DNA of 20,407 nt from a virus: positions 1-20,407 of IMG/VR virus record IMGVR_UViG_3300025135_000591. The stretch is one strand, 5' to 3'. Below the pieces are notes generated by a model. It was not told where the DNA came from and ran no database searches. It saw only the letters and a program-made list of their open reading frames with translations. The translations under genes were made by a program, and so were the position numbers. Below, one piece after another: positions 1 to 6,620 of the stretch. The stretch's first letter is position 1. Each line of letters starts with the position of its first letter.

Positions 1-699
1 ATTACAGGTTTATTTTTTGATTTTTATCATGATTTACTTATTGAACTTAGTAAACATAAAATTTATTATATAAAGTTACATTTTCATGGAGATTCTCTAA
101 TTACAAGAGCTAGGAATTATTTGTTATCAGAATATTATTATTATACTAAGATATACCCTTTAACACATTTGTTGTTTTTAGATTCTGATATATCTGTTGA
201 TCCTTATGCTGTTGCTCGTATGATATTAGATTCTATAGAAGAAAATATTGATGTTATTGGCGGATATGTGCCTATTAAAGAATTTATAAGTGATCGTAGT
301 AGGCAACCAATAGGATATAAGCATACATATAATATAGATCCTCCATGTTTTATTAATAGAGAAAAGAAGTTACAAAAAGTTGATTATTTGACTACTGGTT
401 TAATTGCTTTAAAAACTAATGTTGTTAATCAATTAGTAAAAGATGCAAAAATTAAAAAACAGTGGTATCACCATGAACTGCCAGAAGGTACTAAAAGAGT
501 ATTTGATATATTTAAATGTGATATTAGAAAGAAATCTATGGGTGACAAAGTGTTGCCTATTTATTTATCAGAAGATTGGTATTTATGTGAGTTGTTAAAA
601 GAATTAAATTTTGATGTTGTTGTGGATTTAAGAATGAATATAACACATAGAGGACATTATGATTACAAGTTCTTATCTGCAACTATAAAGGAGGAATAG
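1..699 (+). CDS. Glycosyltransferase, GT-A type, 5' end outside the window
   Basis: The reading frame is open from base 1, so the gene begins upstream; a TTG at 121 lies inside the conserved part and is not the start. The visible 232 residues have a GDSLITRARN segment (88-117) followed by a hydrophobic strand ending in DSD (bases 181-189). That is the usual layout of phage GT-A enzymes, where the arginine/asparagine stretch helps hold the nucleotide sugar and the DxD binds the metal. A later SEDWYLCE stretch looks like the acceptor-side acidic motif. The enzyme should transfer a sugar from a nucleotide sugar, but donor and acceptor cannot be read. It is the first of four transferase-like genes before the terminase and ends three bases before the next start, inside that gene's SD region. 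The family is fairly sure; the substrate is unknown. Confidence 0.75.
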   Translation: MTGLFFDFYHDLLIELSKHKIYYIKLHFHGDSLITRARNYLLSEYYYYTKIYPLTHLLFLDSDISVDPYAVARMILDSIEENIDVIGGYVPIKEFISDRSRQPIGYKHTYNIDPPCFINREKKLQKVDYLTTGLIALKTNVVNQLVKDAKIKKQWYHHELPEGTKRVFDIFKCDIRKKSMGDKVLPIYLSEDWYLCELLKELNFDVVVDLRMNITHRGHYDYKFLSATIKEE

Positions 700-701
700 T
701 A

Positions 702-1061
702 TTGAATAGTTCATTTTATTATGCACCTAAAAGTATGGATTATTATACACAGCCTAATTTAATTAGTACGGGAACTACTACTAAAACTATTATTGAAGCT
801 GGTATTGCTTGGACTAATATGAATGAAGAAAAAAAGGAGGAAGAAAATATGAAAACTTTATATCGAATTTTTGTTGTTACTAATAAAGGTCGTATTATTG
901 TAAGAGGAGATCTTGTTATTGCGATAAATAAAGAAGAAGCTGCTTTTAATATTAACTTACATCCTATTTTAAGAGCCCAATGTCTAAAATTGAGTGAAGT
1001 TACAGTGTTATTTGAAGAATTAGGTAAAGTTAAAGTAGAAGATGAAGACGATGAAGGATAA
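702..1061 (+). CDS. Hypothetical protein with a second in-frame start
   Basis: Not recognised. The start is TTG 702, with AAAGGAGG at 687-694 inside the end of the glycosyltransferase gene. The 119-residue product has a polar, tyrosine- and threonine-rich first 40 residues, then a Glu/Lys stretch, then a compact region of about 70 residues with alternating hydrophobic strands (YRIFVVTNKGRIIVRG) and an acidic tail. The Glu/Lys stretch is encoded by a strong internal SD, which precedes an in-frame ATG at 849, so a shorter product is likely (listed separately). The end overlaps the next gene by 20 bases. No catalytic motif, signal peptide or membrane segment is visible. Confidence 0.55.
   Translation: MNSSFYYAPKSMDYYTQPNLISTGTTTKTIIEAGIAWTNMNEEKKEEENMKTLYRIFVVTNKGRIIVRGDLVIAINKEEAAFNINLHPILRAQCLKLSEVTVLFEELGKVKVEDEDDEG
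849..1061 (+). CDS. Probable internal-start short form of the 702-1061 protein
   Basis: AAGGAGG at 834-840 sits eight bases before ATG 849, in the same frame as the longer gene. This is as good an initiation site as those of the surrounding genes. The 70-residue product starts MKTLYRIFVV, a natural protein start, and contains all of the compact strand-rich part. Either this is the main gene and the upstream 49 codons are a separate extension, or both forms are made. Function is unknown. The placement of the SD is visible; use of the site is inferred. Confidence 0.5.
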   Translation: MKTLYRIFVVTNKGRIIVRGDLVIAINKEEAAFNINLHPILRAQCLKLSEVTVLFEELGKVKVEDEDDEG

Positions 1062-1290
1062 TTTGGAAGAGTATGGAAAACTTAATAAGGTTGAACAAAC
1101 AGAATTAAAAGATTTAGCAATTAAATTATTAGCTATTGAATCTATTTTTAGAAGAATTAAAGTTGAACAAGAAGAGTATTGGAGAAAGAAAGAAGATTTT
1201 TTTGCTAGGTTGCGGGAAAAGCATTCTATACCAACAGATACACCTATCGCGATTAAAGATGATGGAAGAATTGTTAAAGAAGTAAAATAA
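1042..1290 (+). CDS. Small charged helical hypothetical protein
   Basis: Not recognised. An 82-residue product, very rich in Glu, Lys, Leu and Ile, with heptad-like spacing over about residues 5-60, suggesting a helical hairpin or coiled coil. It ends in a short polar tail (DDGRIVKEVK) of the kind seen in small accessory proteins of large phages. The start is uncertain: ATG 1042 and ATG 1051 are both in frame and neither has a good SD, so translation is probably coupled to the preceding gene, which it overlaps. It is the last gene before the terminator at 1364-1387, so it likely closes an upstream transcription unit. Confidence 0.55.
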   Translation: MKTMKDNLEEYGKLNKVEQTELKDLAIKLLAIESIFRRIKVEQEEYWRKKEDFFARLREKHSIPTDTPIAIKDDGRIVKEVK

Positions 1291-1306
1291 TTTGAAAATT
1301 TTCTGC

Positions 1307-1371
1307 GGACCAAGTTGAAGAAGAGTTCTCGCCACTACTTATATATGAGGGACCAAATATATTAGCCACTA
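1307..1371 (+). repeat. Two-part short direct repeat in the intergenic region
   Basis: The gap 1291-1423 holds two copies of an ordered pair of 7-mers. GGACCAA is at 1307-1313 and 1350-1356, each followed by GCCACTA at 1331-1337 and 1365-1371. The second GCCACTA is the left arm of the terminator hairpin. No gene, tRNA or clear promoter is visible in the rest of this gap. The repeats are directly visible; whether they mean anything is unknown. Confidence 0.4.
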
Positions 1372-1387
1372 TTATAGTGGCTTTTTT
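1364..1387 (+). terminator. Rho-independent terminator
   Basis: A perfect inverted repeat, AGCCACTA against TAGTGGCT, with a very short centre, is followed at once by a run of six T (1382-1387). It separates the first small-gene group from the GIY-YIG endonuclease and radical SAM genes, so those genes either have their own promoter or depend on read-through. Confidence 0.8.
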
Positions 1388-1423
1388 GTGTACAAATTTA
1401 TAAGTAGAAAAGGAGAGCTTATT

Positions 1424-1804
1424 ATGATGGGTGTATATGAGATATATTGCAATAAGTCAGGAAAGCGATATATAGGATCATCTAAAGATATAGAACAGAG
1501 ATGGCAGTCACATTTAAGTGGTTTGCGGCGGAAGGCTCATCATAATTATTATTTACAAAGAGCCTATATTAGATATGGTGAAGATAATTTTGTTTTTACT
1601 ATTTTAGAAGAAGTTTATGATGAAGATTTGCTTTACGAAATTGAAGAAAAACATATAAAGAGATATAATTTTAATGATTTATTTAATGCTTTGCGGAAGC
1701 CTGGAGCTGTACCTAAGCGGAATAGCAGATGGATGCAGTATTGTGCGGGCGGAGGCGTTAAAAAAGAGAGTAAAAAGGAGGAATGGGCGTTTGGAGGAGA
1801 ATAA
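1424..1804 (+). CDS. GIY-YIG family endonuclease (probable free-standing homing endonuclease)
   Basis: The start is ATG 1424 (ATG 1427 also possible), eight bases after AAAAGGAG at 1408-1415. The 126-residue product opens with GVYEIY (residues 3-8) and RYIGSS (15-20), the two signature strands of the fold. R26 and H30 follow at the usual catalytic spacing. E75 is the likely metal-binding glutamate and N88 the likely late asparagine. Only about 35 residues follow the nuclease domain; they are basic and Gly/Lys-rich, and no recognisable DNA-binding repeat such as NUMOD is seen. It should nick or cut DNA and act as a selfish mobile gene, as in Seg-type phage enzymes. Its last codons carry the SD for the radical SAM gene and overlap it by 14 bases. 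No intron boundaries were recognised around it. Confidence 0.88.
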   Translation: MMGVYEIYCNKSGKRYIGSSKDIEQRWQSHLSGLRRKAHHNYYLQRAYIRYGEDNFVFTILEEVYDEDLLYEIEEKHIKRYNFNDLFNALRKPGAVPKRNSRWMQYCAGGGVKKESKKEEWAFGGE

Positions 1805-3026
1805 AAATATATTATTATTAACTTCGCCTGCTCCATTAAAATCAGGATTTTCTGTAAGAGAGAAAAGACCTCCTTTAGGAGTTGGGTATTTAATTAGTGT
1901 ATTAAGAAATAATAATTATAATGTATATTTTAATGATCAGTATTTACAAAAGAATGATATTTTGAATAGTCCATTTTTATTAAAACATAATATTGATGTA
2001 ATAGGTATTTATTCAAATACAGTATGTTTTCAGGGAACATTAGATTTATTAGCACAATTAAAATCACAAGATTGGAAGGGAAAAATTATTATAGGTGGAC
2101 CTCATACTTCTGTGGGAAGTGATATGTTTTCACAAGAAGTAGATTATATTGTAATTGGAGAAGGAGAAATTACATTATTAGATATTTTACAAGGCAAAGT
2201 AGATGAAAGAATTGTACAAGGGAAAAAAGTAGAGAATTTAGATACATTACCAAGATTGCCTTGGGAAGATTTTATGAGTTTACCATATCATAAAAATAGC
2301 AAATGGTTAAAAAGTAAAAAAAATATTGTTACTTTAAATACTAGTCGTGGATGTCCTTTTAATTGTACTTTTTGTTCTGTAAAATCAATATGGGGCAGAA
2401 AATATCGTTGTATGAGCGCTAATAGGATTATAGATGAAATTGAATTTTTAATTAAAAAGTATTCTATTGATGGTATTTATTTTAGAGAAGATCATTTTAC
2501 TTTTAATAAACAACGCACAATTGATTTTTGTGAATTATTATTAAAAAAGAATATAAATATTGATTGGTTGTGTGAAACTAGAGTGGATGATTTAGATGAT
2601 TTAGAGTATCAAAAATTATTAGCAAAAGCAGGTTGTAAAGTGTTTTATATTGGTGTAGAATCTGGTAGTCCTAGAATGTTAAAGTTTTATAAAAAAGGAG
2701 AAACAGTAGAACAATTTATTCAAGCTTTTGATAATGCTAAAAAAGCAGGTATTACAACATATGCAAGTCTAATAACAGGTATTCCAGGTGAGACAGAAGA
2801 AGATAAACAATTAACTAAAGTTTTTTTAAAAAGAATACAACCTGATTTCATTACTAATAATTATTATGTTGGTATGCCTGGTAGTGAAATATATAATTAT
2901 CTTTATGATAATAAACTATATGAATATATGGATTGTAATCGTATCTTATATCCTAAAGGATTTTGGGAGAATAATAAACAGCACAAAGATAAGCTAGTAT
3001 ATAATTTAAAGGATATTGAGGGTTAA
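1791..3026 (+). CDS. Radical SAM enzyme with N-terminal B12-binding-like domain
   Basis: The start chosen is TTG 1791, because AAGGAGG at 1775-1781 lies nine bases upstream and protein-like sequence begins there; an in-frame ATG at 1674 would bury the start in the endonuclease gene. The 411-residue product has an N-terminal Rossmann-type domain (about 1-135) with PPLGVGYL, GGPHTS and VDYIVIGEGE, as in B12-binding radical SAM proteins, but without the DxHxxG cobalt-ligand motif. The radical SAM core carries C188, C192 and C195 (CPFNCTFC), which bind the 4Fe-4S cluster that cleaves S-adenosylmethionine. A GVESGS segment and a GIPGET segment fit the SAM-binding barrel. Relatives methylate or rearrange unreactive carbons in sugars, lipids, cofactors or peptides. 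Here it lies among glycosyltransferases, so a sugar or glycan substrate is the best guess. Family sure; reaction unknown. Confidence 0.92.
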   Translation: MEENKNILLLTSPAPLKSGFSVREKRPPLGVGYLISVLRNNNYNVYFNDQYLQKNDILNSPFLLKHNIDVIGIYSNTVCFQGTLDLLAQLKSQDWKGKIIIGGPHTSVGSDMFSQEVDYIVIGEGEITLLDILQGKVDERIVQGKKVENLDTLPRLPWEDFMSLPYHKNSKWLKSKKNIVTLNTSRGCPFNCTFCSVKSIWGRKYRCMSANRIIDEIEFLIKKYSIDGIYFREDHFTFNKQRTIDFCELLLKKNINIDWLCETRVDDLDDLEYQKLLAKAGCKVFYIGVESGSPRMLKFYKKGETVEQFIQAFDNAKKAGITTYASLITGIPGETEEDKQLTKVFLKRIQPDFITNNYYVGMPGSEIYNYLYDNKLYEYMDCNRILYPKGFWENNKQHKDKLVYNLKDIEG

Positions 3027-3028
3027 TT

Positions 3029-3748
3029 ATGCGAAGATTTAATATTTTAATGACTAATTATAATAATGGTGAATATATAGAGACAGCAATTTTATCAATA
3101 ATCAAGCAAACATTTAAAGATTGGTACTTAATTATTGTTGATGATGCTTCTACAGATAATTCTTGTTTAATTATTGAAAAATATGTTAAATTATATCCTG
3201 ATAAAATTAAGTTTATTCGCAATATTGATAATAAAGGGTATAGTTTAAGTTTACGCGAAGGTGTTAAATATGTTAGTACAGATATATTTGGTATAGTAGA
3301 TAGTGATGATGCAATTACTATAGATGCTTTGGAAATTATGTACAAATCTCATATGCAACATCCTAGCATTGGTTTGATTTATTCTCAATTCATGTATTGT
3401 GATGACAGTTTATCTCCCGTAGATATTGGTTATTGTGGTAATATTCCCACAGGAAAGACGAGTTTGGAAGAAGGATTAGTATCTCATTTTAAAACATTCA
3501 AACTAAAATATTATTTATTAACAGATGGCTTCCATAAAGAAAATCAAAAGGCAATTGATAAGGATATTGTTTATAAGATGGAAGAAGTTTCTTCTATTTT
3601 ATTTGTTAATCGTATTTTATATATGTATAGATGTCATGAAAAGGGTATTTCACAAGGGAAAAATATTAAAAAAGCATTAAAAGATAAAAAAAAGGCTAAA
3701 TGGGAAGCGAGAGAAAGGAGGAAAAGGCGTAATAGTGAAAGAACTTAG
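3029..3748 (+). CDS. Glycosyltransferase family 2
   Basis: The start ATG 3029 follows GAGGG at 3018-3022, two bases after the radical SAM stop. The 239-residue product has the GT2 pattern: an N-terminal strand with NYNNGEYIETAILSI, VDDAS with D38/D39 for the nucleotide, and DSDD at 91-94 for the metal and sugar phosphate. A later DKDIVYKMEE and LYMYRCHEKGIS resemble the acceptor-side half of GT2 enzymes. It should be a soluble inverting transferase; no membrane segment is seen. The last 25 residues are very basic, and their codons include AAGGAGG at 3715-3721, which serves the next gene; the two genes overlap by 14 bases. Donor and acceptor are unknown. Confidence 0.88.
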   Translation: MRRFNILMTNYNNGEYIETAILSIIKQTFKDWYLIIVDDASTDNSCLIIEKYVKLYPDKIKFIRNIDNKGYSLSLREGVKYVSTDIFGIVDSDDAITIDALEIMYKSHMQHPSIGLIYSQFMYCDDSLSPVDIGYCGNIPTGKTSLEEGLVSHFKTFKLKYYLLTDGFHKENQKAIDKDIVYKMEEVSSILFVNRILYMYRCHEKGISQGKNIKKALKDKKKAKWEARERRKRRNSERT

Positions 3749-4457
3749 TATTATTTTACCTATTAGTAAAATTTTAGATAGTTACAGGGAGAAGAATTTT
3801 TATTTTGTATATAATTATTATTTAAATCATTTTCCTGGAGCCCAAATTATTATAGGAAAAGATGATGGTAATTATGCTTTTTTTTGTAAATCTAGAGCTA
3901 TTAATAACGCGGCAAAAAGCGTAATGAAAAGCTATATATTAATTGCTGATATTGATATTGTACCTTCTTTTCTTAATATAAGAGAAGGTATTAATCTATT
4001 GAAATTACAAAATTATGCATGGATTATTCCTTATAATAAAATTTATAAATTTCATAAACAAGATTCTCAGAAGATTATTGAGGGCACAGATATTAATTCT
4101 TTAAATTTAAATGCTGTTGGTTCTTTGGTCCGTACTAATCCTGTAACTGGTGGTTTGCAATTAACAACAAAACGAAATTTTGATTATGTGAATGGATATG
4201 ATGAAAGATTTATTGGATGGGGAGATGAAGATATTTGTTTTTGTTACTCCCTTAAAACTTTATGTGGAGAAGGTAAAATTGTAACAGGTGATATTTATCA
4301 CTTATGGCATCCACGACAAGCAAGTTTTGTTTCTCGTAAATCTTCTGAAGTTGAAAAAAATAAAAATTTTCAGTTAAGACAAGAATATAAAAAGATAGTT
4401 GGTAATAAATCGGCTATGATGGAGATGAGGTGTTTACATGGAAATACAAAAAGTTGA
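3735..4457 (+). CDS. Glycosyltransferase with GT2 N-half and galactosyltransferase-like C-half
   Basis: The start is GTG 3735, with a purine-rich SD region at 3715-3727. The 240-residue product has a metal-binding DID at 72-74 (IADIDIV). A C-terminal block then runs from GGLQL (139) through FDYVNGYDERFIGWGDED (149-166). This GG...GYDE...GWGDED block is the hallmark of the Glyco_transf_7C/galactosyltransferase half found in chondroitin-polymerase-like enzymes and many phage transferases, where the late acidic residues act as catalytic base. It overlaps both neighbours (14 and 20 bases), so the three genes are probably translated together. It likely adds a hexose or hexosamine to a growing glycan; the sugar is not known. 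Confidence 0.85.
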   Translation: MKELSIILPISKILDSYREKNFYFVYNYYLNHFPGAQIIIGKDDGNYAFFCKSRAINNAAKSVMKSYILIADIDIVPSFLNIREGINLLKLQNYAWIIPYNKIYKFHKQDSQKIIEGTDINSLNLNAVGSLVRTNPVTGGLQLTTKRNFDYVNGYDERFIGWGDEDICFCYSLKTLCGEGKIVTGDIYHLWHPRQASFVSRKSSEVEKNKNFQLRQEYKKIVGNKSAMMEMRCLHGNTKS

Positions 4458-5559
4458 TTTTTATGCACAACAACCTCATTATTTTGATCATTTATTAAAT
4501 ATATGGAATACTTTACCAGAAGAATACAAAGGTAATTATTATATACCTCCCTATTTTTTACATAACAAGGAATTTGATTTTATTAAATATGCTAAAATTC
4601 GGGGTTGTGATGTACAACGACTTTATTCTAATCAAAAATTTCCTTTATTAGTTGTAGCAGGAGTTAGTCAAAGATATATAGGGAATACTCCTTTAATTTT
4701 AATTAATCATGGTGCAGGTCAAAGTTATATTATGAAGAATGGCAAAAGACATAGTAGCTACGCGGGAGGAGAAGACCGACATAATGTTGTATTATTTATT
4801 GAGCCTAATGATTACGCAAGTAATTTAGATGCTCAAAGGTATCCTGCTTCGCGACAAATAATATCTGGTTGTTGTAAATTAGATATTTGGCACAAAGCTA
4901 AATTAAATAGAGAAATTAAAGAGAGAAGTAAAATTCCTGTAGTAGCTATTAGTTTTCATTGGGATTGTTATGTTGTTCCAGAAACTCGTAGTACTTGGTC
5001 TTATTATAAAAGTATTCTGCCAATGTTAGCATATAATAATATTATCAATAAATGGAAAGTATTGGGACATGGTCACCCTGGTATATTATCGACTTTAGTA
5101 CCAGAATATAAAAAACATGGGATAGAGATTGTAGAAAGTTTTGATGAAGTTATGGAAAGAGCGGATATATACATATGTGATCATATGTCTACTTTATATG
5201 AATTTGCTAGTACTGATAGACCTGTTGTTGTTTTAAATGCCCCATGGTATAGAAAAGATATAGAACATGGGTTAAGATATTGGCAGTATGCAGATGTTGG
5301 TATTAATGTAGATTATCCTAACCATTTAGAGAAAAGTATTGATGTTGCTTTAGAAGATACTTTAGAACAAAAAATGAAAAGAGAAAGAGCAGTAGCTGCA
5401 GTTTATAAATATCGAGATGGAATGTGTACAGAAAGAGCTGTAGAAGGGATAATAAATTATTTAGAAGAACCAAAACCTGAAAATATTATTAATAAGCGGA
5501 GTAATACTTTAATAGAAAAAACTATAAGAAGACAAGAAACTTGGTATAATACGAGTTAA
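4438..5559 (+). CDS. CDP-glycerol glycerophosphotransferase-like protein (GT-B fold)
   Basis: The start ATG 4438 lies seven bases after GAGG at 4427-4430, inside the preceding gene. The 373-residue product shows the motifs of the teichoic-acid-type glycerophosphotransferase family: INHGAGQSY near residue 89, a G-x-x-K-x-D segment (GCCKLD, 144-149), a GHGHP loop at 210-214, and YICDHMSTLYEFA (245-257) followed by DRPVVVLN. In known members the histidines of the HG and HxH loops and the DxxSxxxE segment bind the CDP-alcohol or acceptor phosphate. Relatives include other nucleotide-sugar GT-B enzymes, so the donor may be CDP-glycerol, CDP-ribitol or a sugar nucleotide. It is the last gene of the glycan module. 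A role in adding a polyol phosphate to a glycan, or in altering host wall polymer, is inference. Confidence 0.8.
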   Translation: MEIQKVDFYAQQPHYFDHLLNIWNTLPEEYKGNYYIPPYFLHNKEFDFIKYAKIRGCDVQRLYSNQKFPLLVVAGVSQRYIGNTPLILINHGAGQSYIMKNGKRHSSYAGGEDRHNVVLFIEPNDYASNLDAQRYPASRQIISGCCKLDIWHKAKLNREIKERSKIPVVAISFHWDCYVVPETRSTWSYYKSILPMLAYNNIINKWKVLGHGHPGILSTLVPEYKKHGIEIVESFDEVMERADIYICDHMSTLYEFASTDRPVVVLNAPWYRKDIEHGLRYWQYADVGINVDYPNHLEKSIDVALEDTLEQKMKRERAVAAVYKYRDGMCTERAVEGIINYLEEPKPENIINKRSNTLIEKTIRRQETWYNTS

Positions 5560-5573
5560 AGGAGGAAATTTTA

Positions 5574-6620
5574 GTGGTTAAAAAAGCTGATAAGACAAAA
5601 GTTACAGAAGAACCTAATGCTATAATTAAAGTTAATAAAAAAATGACAGAAGAGCTAATGAATATTATAAAACGCTATAATGAAATGTTTAAAGAAGTAC
5701 CAGAATCTGCAAGAGTATGCGGACATTGTAAAAAAAATAAAACTTTAACTCATTATTTCTCCGCAAGAAATCCTTTGATGCACAATAGAAAAATTAGTAT
5801 TTGTAAAGAATGTGTAGAAGAACAAATACATTTTGAAGAATATGGAGAAGCTCAATATTTTTTAACTTTAATGGGATTACCGTTTGTTGAAGATGCTTGG
5901 GAAAGATGTTTACGAGATCCTGCTCCCATCGGACAGTATGTGAAATTAATGAATTTGGGTCAGTATGCTAGCTTGGAAGCCGCGACTATAAATAGAATAA
6001 AATCGTACAGTGAAGCTTTTGATCATGACCCTTATCAAGCTCAATTAGATACTTTAACCGATGACGAGAAAGGATACTTGAAAGCTAAATGGGGAGATCA
6101 TTATACTTTTATAGATTGTTTAAAATTAGAAGAATATGCAGAACAAATGATGGAAGATTATGATATTGATACTAGATCTCATCAGGATTATTTACAAAAA
6201 ATTGCGAAAGTGTCTTTAATTATAGATGGTATGATAAGAGATGGAGATTATGATGGAGTTAAAAAAATGAGTAAAACTTTAGATGATTTAATGAAATCCG
6301 CCGGTTTTGCTCAGAGTACTAAGTCTAAGGACTCAAAAACAGATAGTGGCTTTAATGCTTTTAGTGTTCTTTTTGAGATGGCAGAAAAAAAAGGATTTAT
6401 TCCTAAATATGCTACTGATGAACCTAAAGACATTGTTGATACTACTATTAAGAATTTACAAGCTTGGACTTATCAATTAATTGCAAAAGAACCTGATTTA
6501 CAAACTTTATTAGAAAACGCGGCAAAACGCGTTATAGAACAAGAGAAAAAAGAAAAAGATGAAAAGAAGGAATACGCGGAATTAGAGGACATTGACTATG
6601 AATATAATGAGAAAACATAG
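5574..6620 (+). CDS. Zinc-ribbon protein in the small-terminase position
   Basis: The start is GTG 5574, eight bases after AAAGGAGG at 5558-5565. The 348-residue product has a basic N-terminus, then a treble-clef or ribbon-like zinc site formed by C49/C52 (CGHC) and C77/C80 (CKEC). A mostly helical acidic body and a Lys/Glu-rich C-terminal coil follow. The CxxC pair about 25 residues apart with a phenylalanine between is common in phage proteins directly upstream of the large terminase. It overlaps the large terminase gene by 23 bases, which supports a joint role in recognising and packaging phage DNA. It is much longer than ordinary small terminases and lacks an obvious helix-turn-helix, so the role is inferred from position. 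Confidence 0.6.
   Translation: MVKKADKTKVTEEPNAIIKVNKKMTEELMNIIKRYNEMFKEVPESARVCGHCKKNKTLTHYFSARNPLMHNRKISICKECVEEQIHFEEYGEAQYFLTLMGLPFVEDAWERCLRDPAPIGQYVKLMNLGQYASLEAATINRIKSYSEAFDHDPYQAQLDTLTDDEKGYLKAKWGDHYTFIDCLKLEEYAEQMMEDYDIDTRSHQDYLQKIAKVSLIIDGMIRDGDYDGVKKMSKTLDDLMKSAGFAQSTKSKDSKTDSGFNAFSVLFEMAEKKGFIPKYATDEPKDIVDTTIKNLQAWTYQLIAKEPDLQTLLENAAKRVIEQEKKEKDEKKEYAELEDIDYEYNEKT

Noticed and set aside
1020-1313. Minus-strand open frames at 1020-1313, 3058-3345, 8904-9131, 10592-10882, 13078-13302 and similar places
   Set aside because: They lie opposite well-supported genes, have no SD sites, low-complexity Ser/Leu/Ile-rich products, and all real genes run on the + strand.
1388-1423. GTG 1388 as start of the GIY-YIG gene
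   Set aside because: It lies just after the terminator T run with no SD. ATG 1424 has an SD at the right distance and begins right at the GVYEIY motif.
1291-1423. Group I intron, tRNA or riboswitch around the endonuclease gene
   Set aside because: No intron core elements, split flanking gene, cloverleaf or known aptamer pattern could be recognised; only the terminator hairpin and short repeats are clear.
1674-1790. Longer radical SAM gene starting at ATG 1674
   Set aside because: It would overlap the GIY-YIG gene by 131 bases, has no SD, and the added residues do not resemble the family; TTG 1791 has a strong SD.
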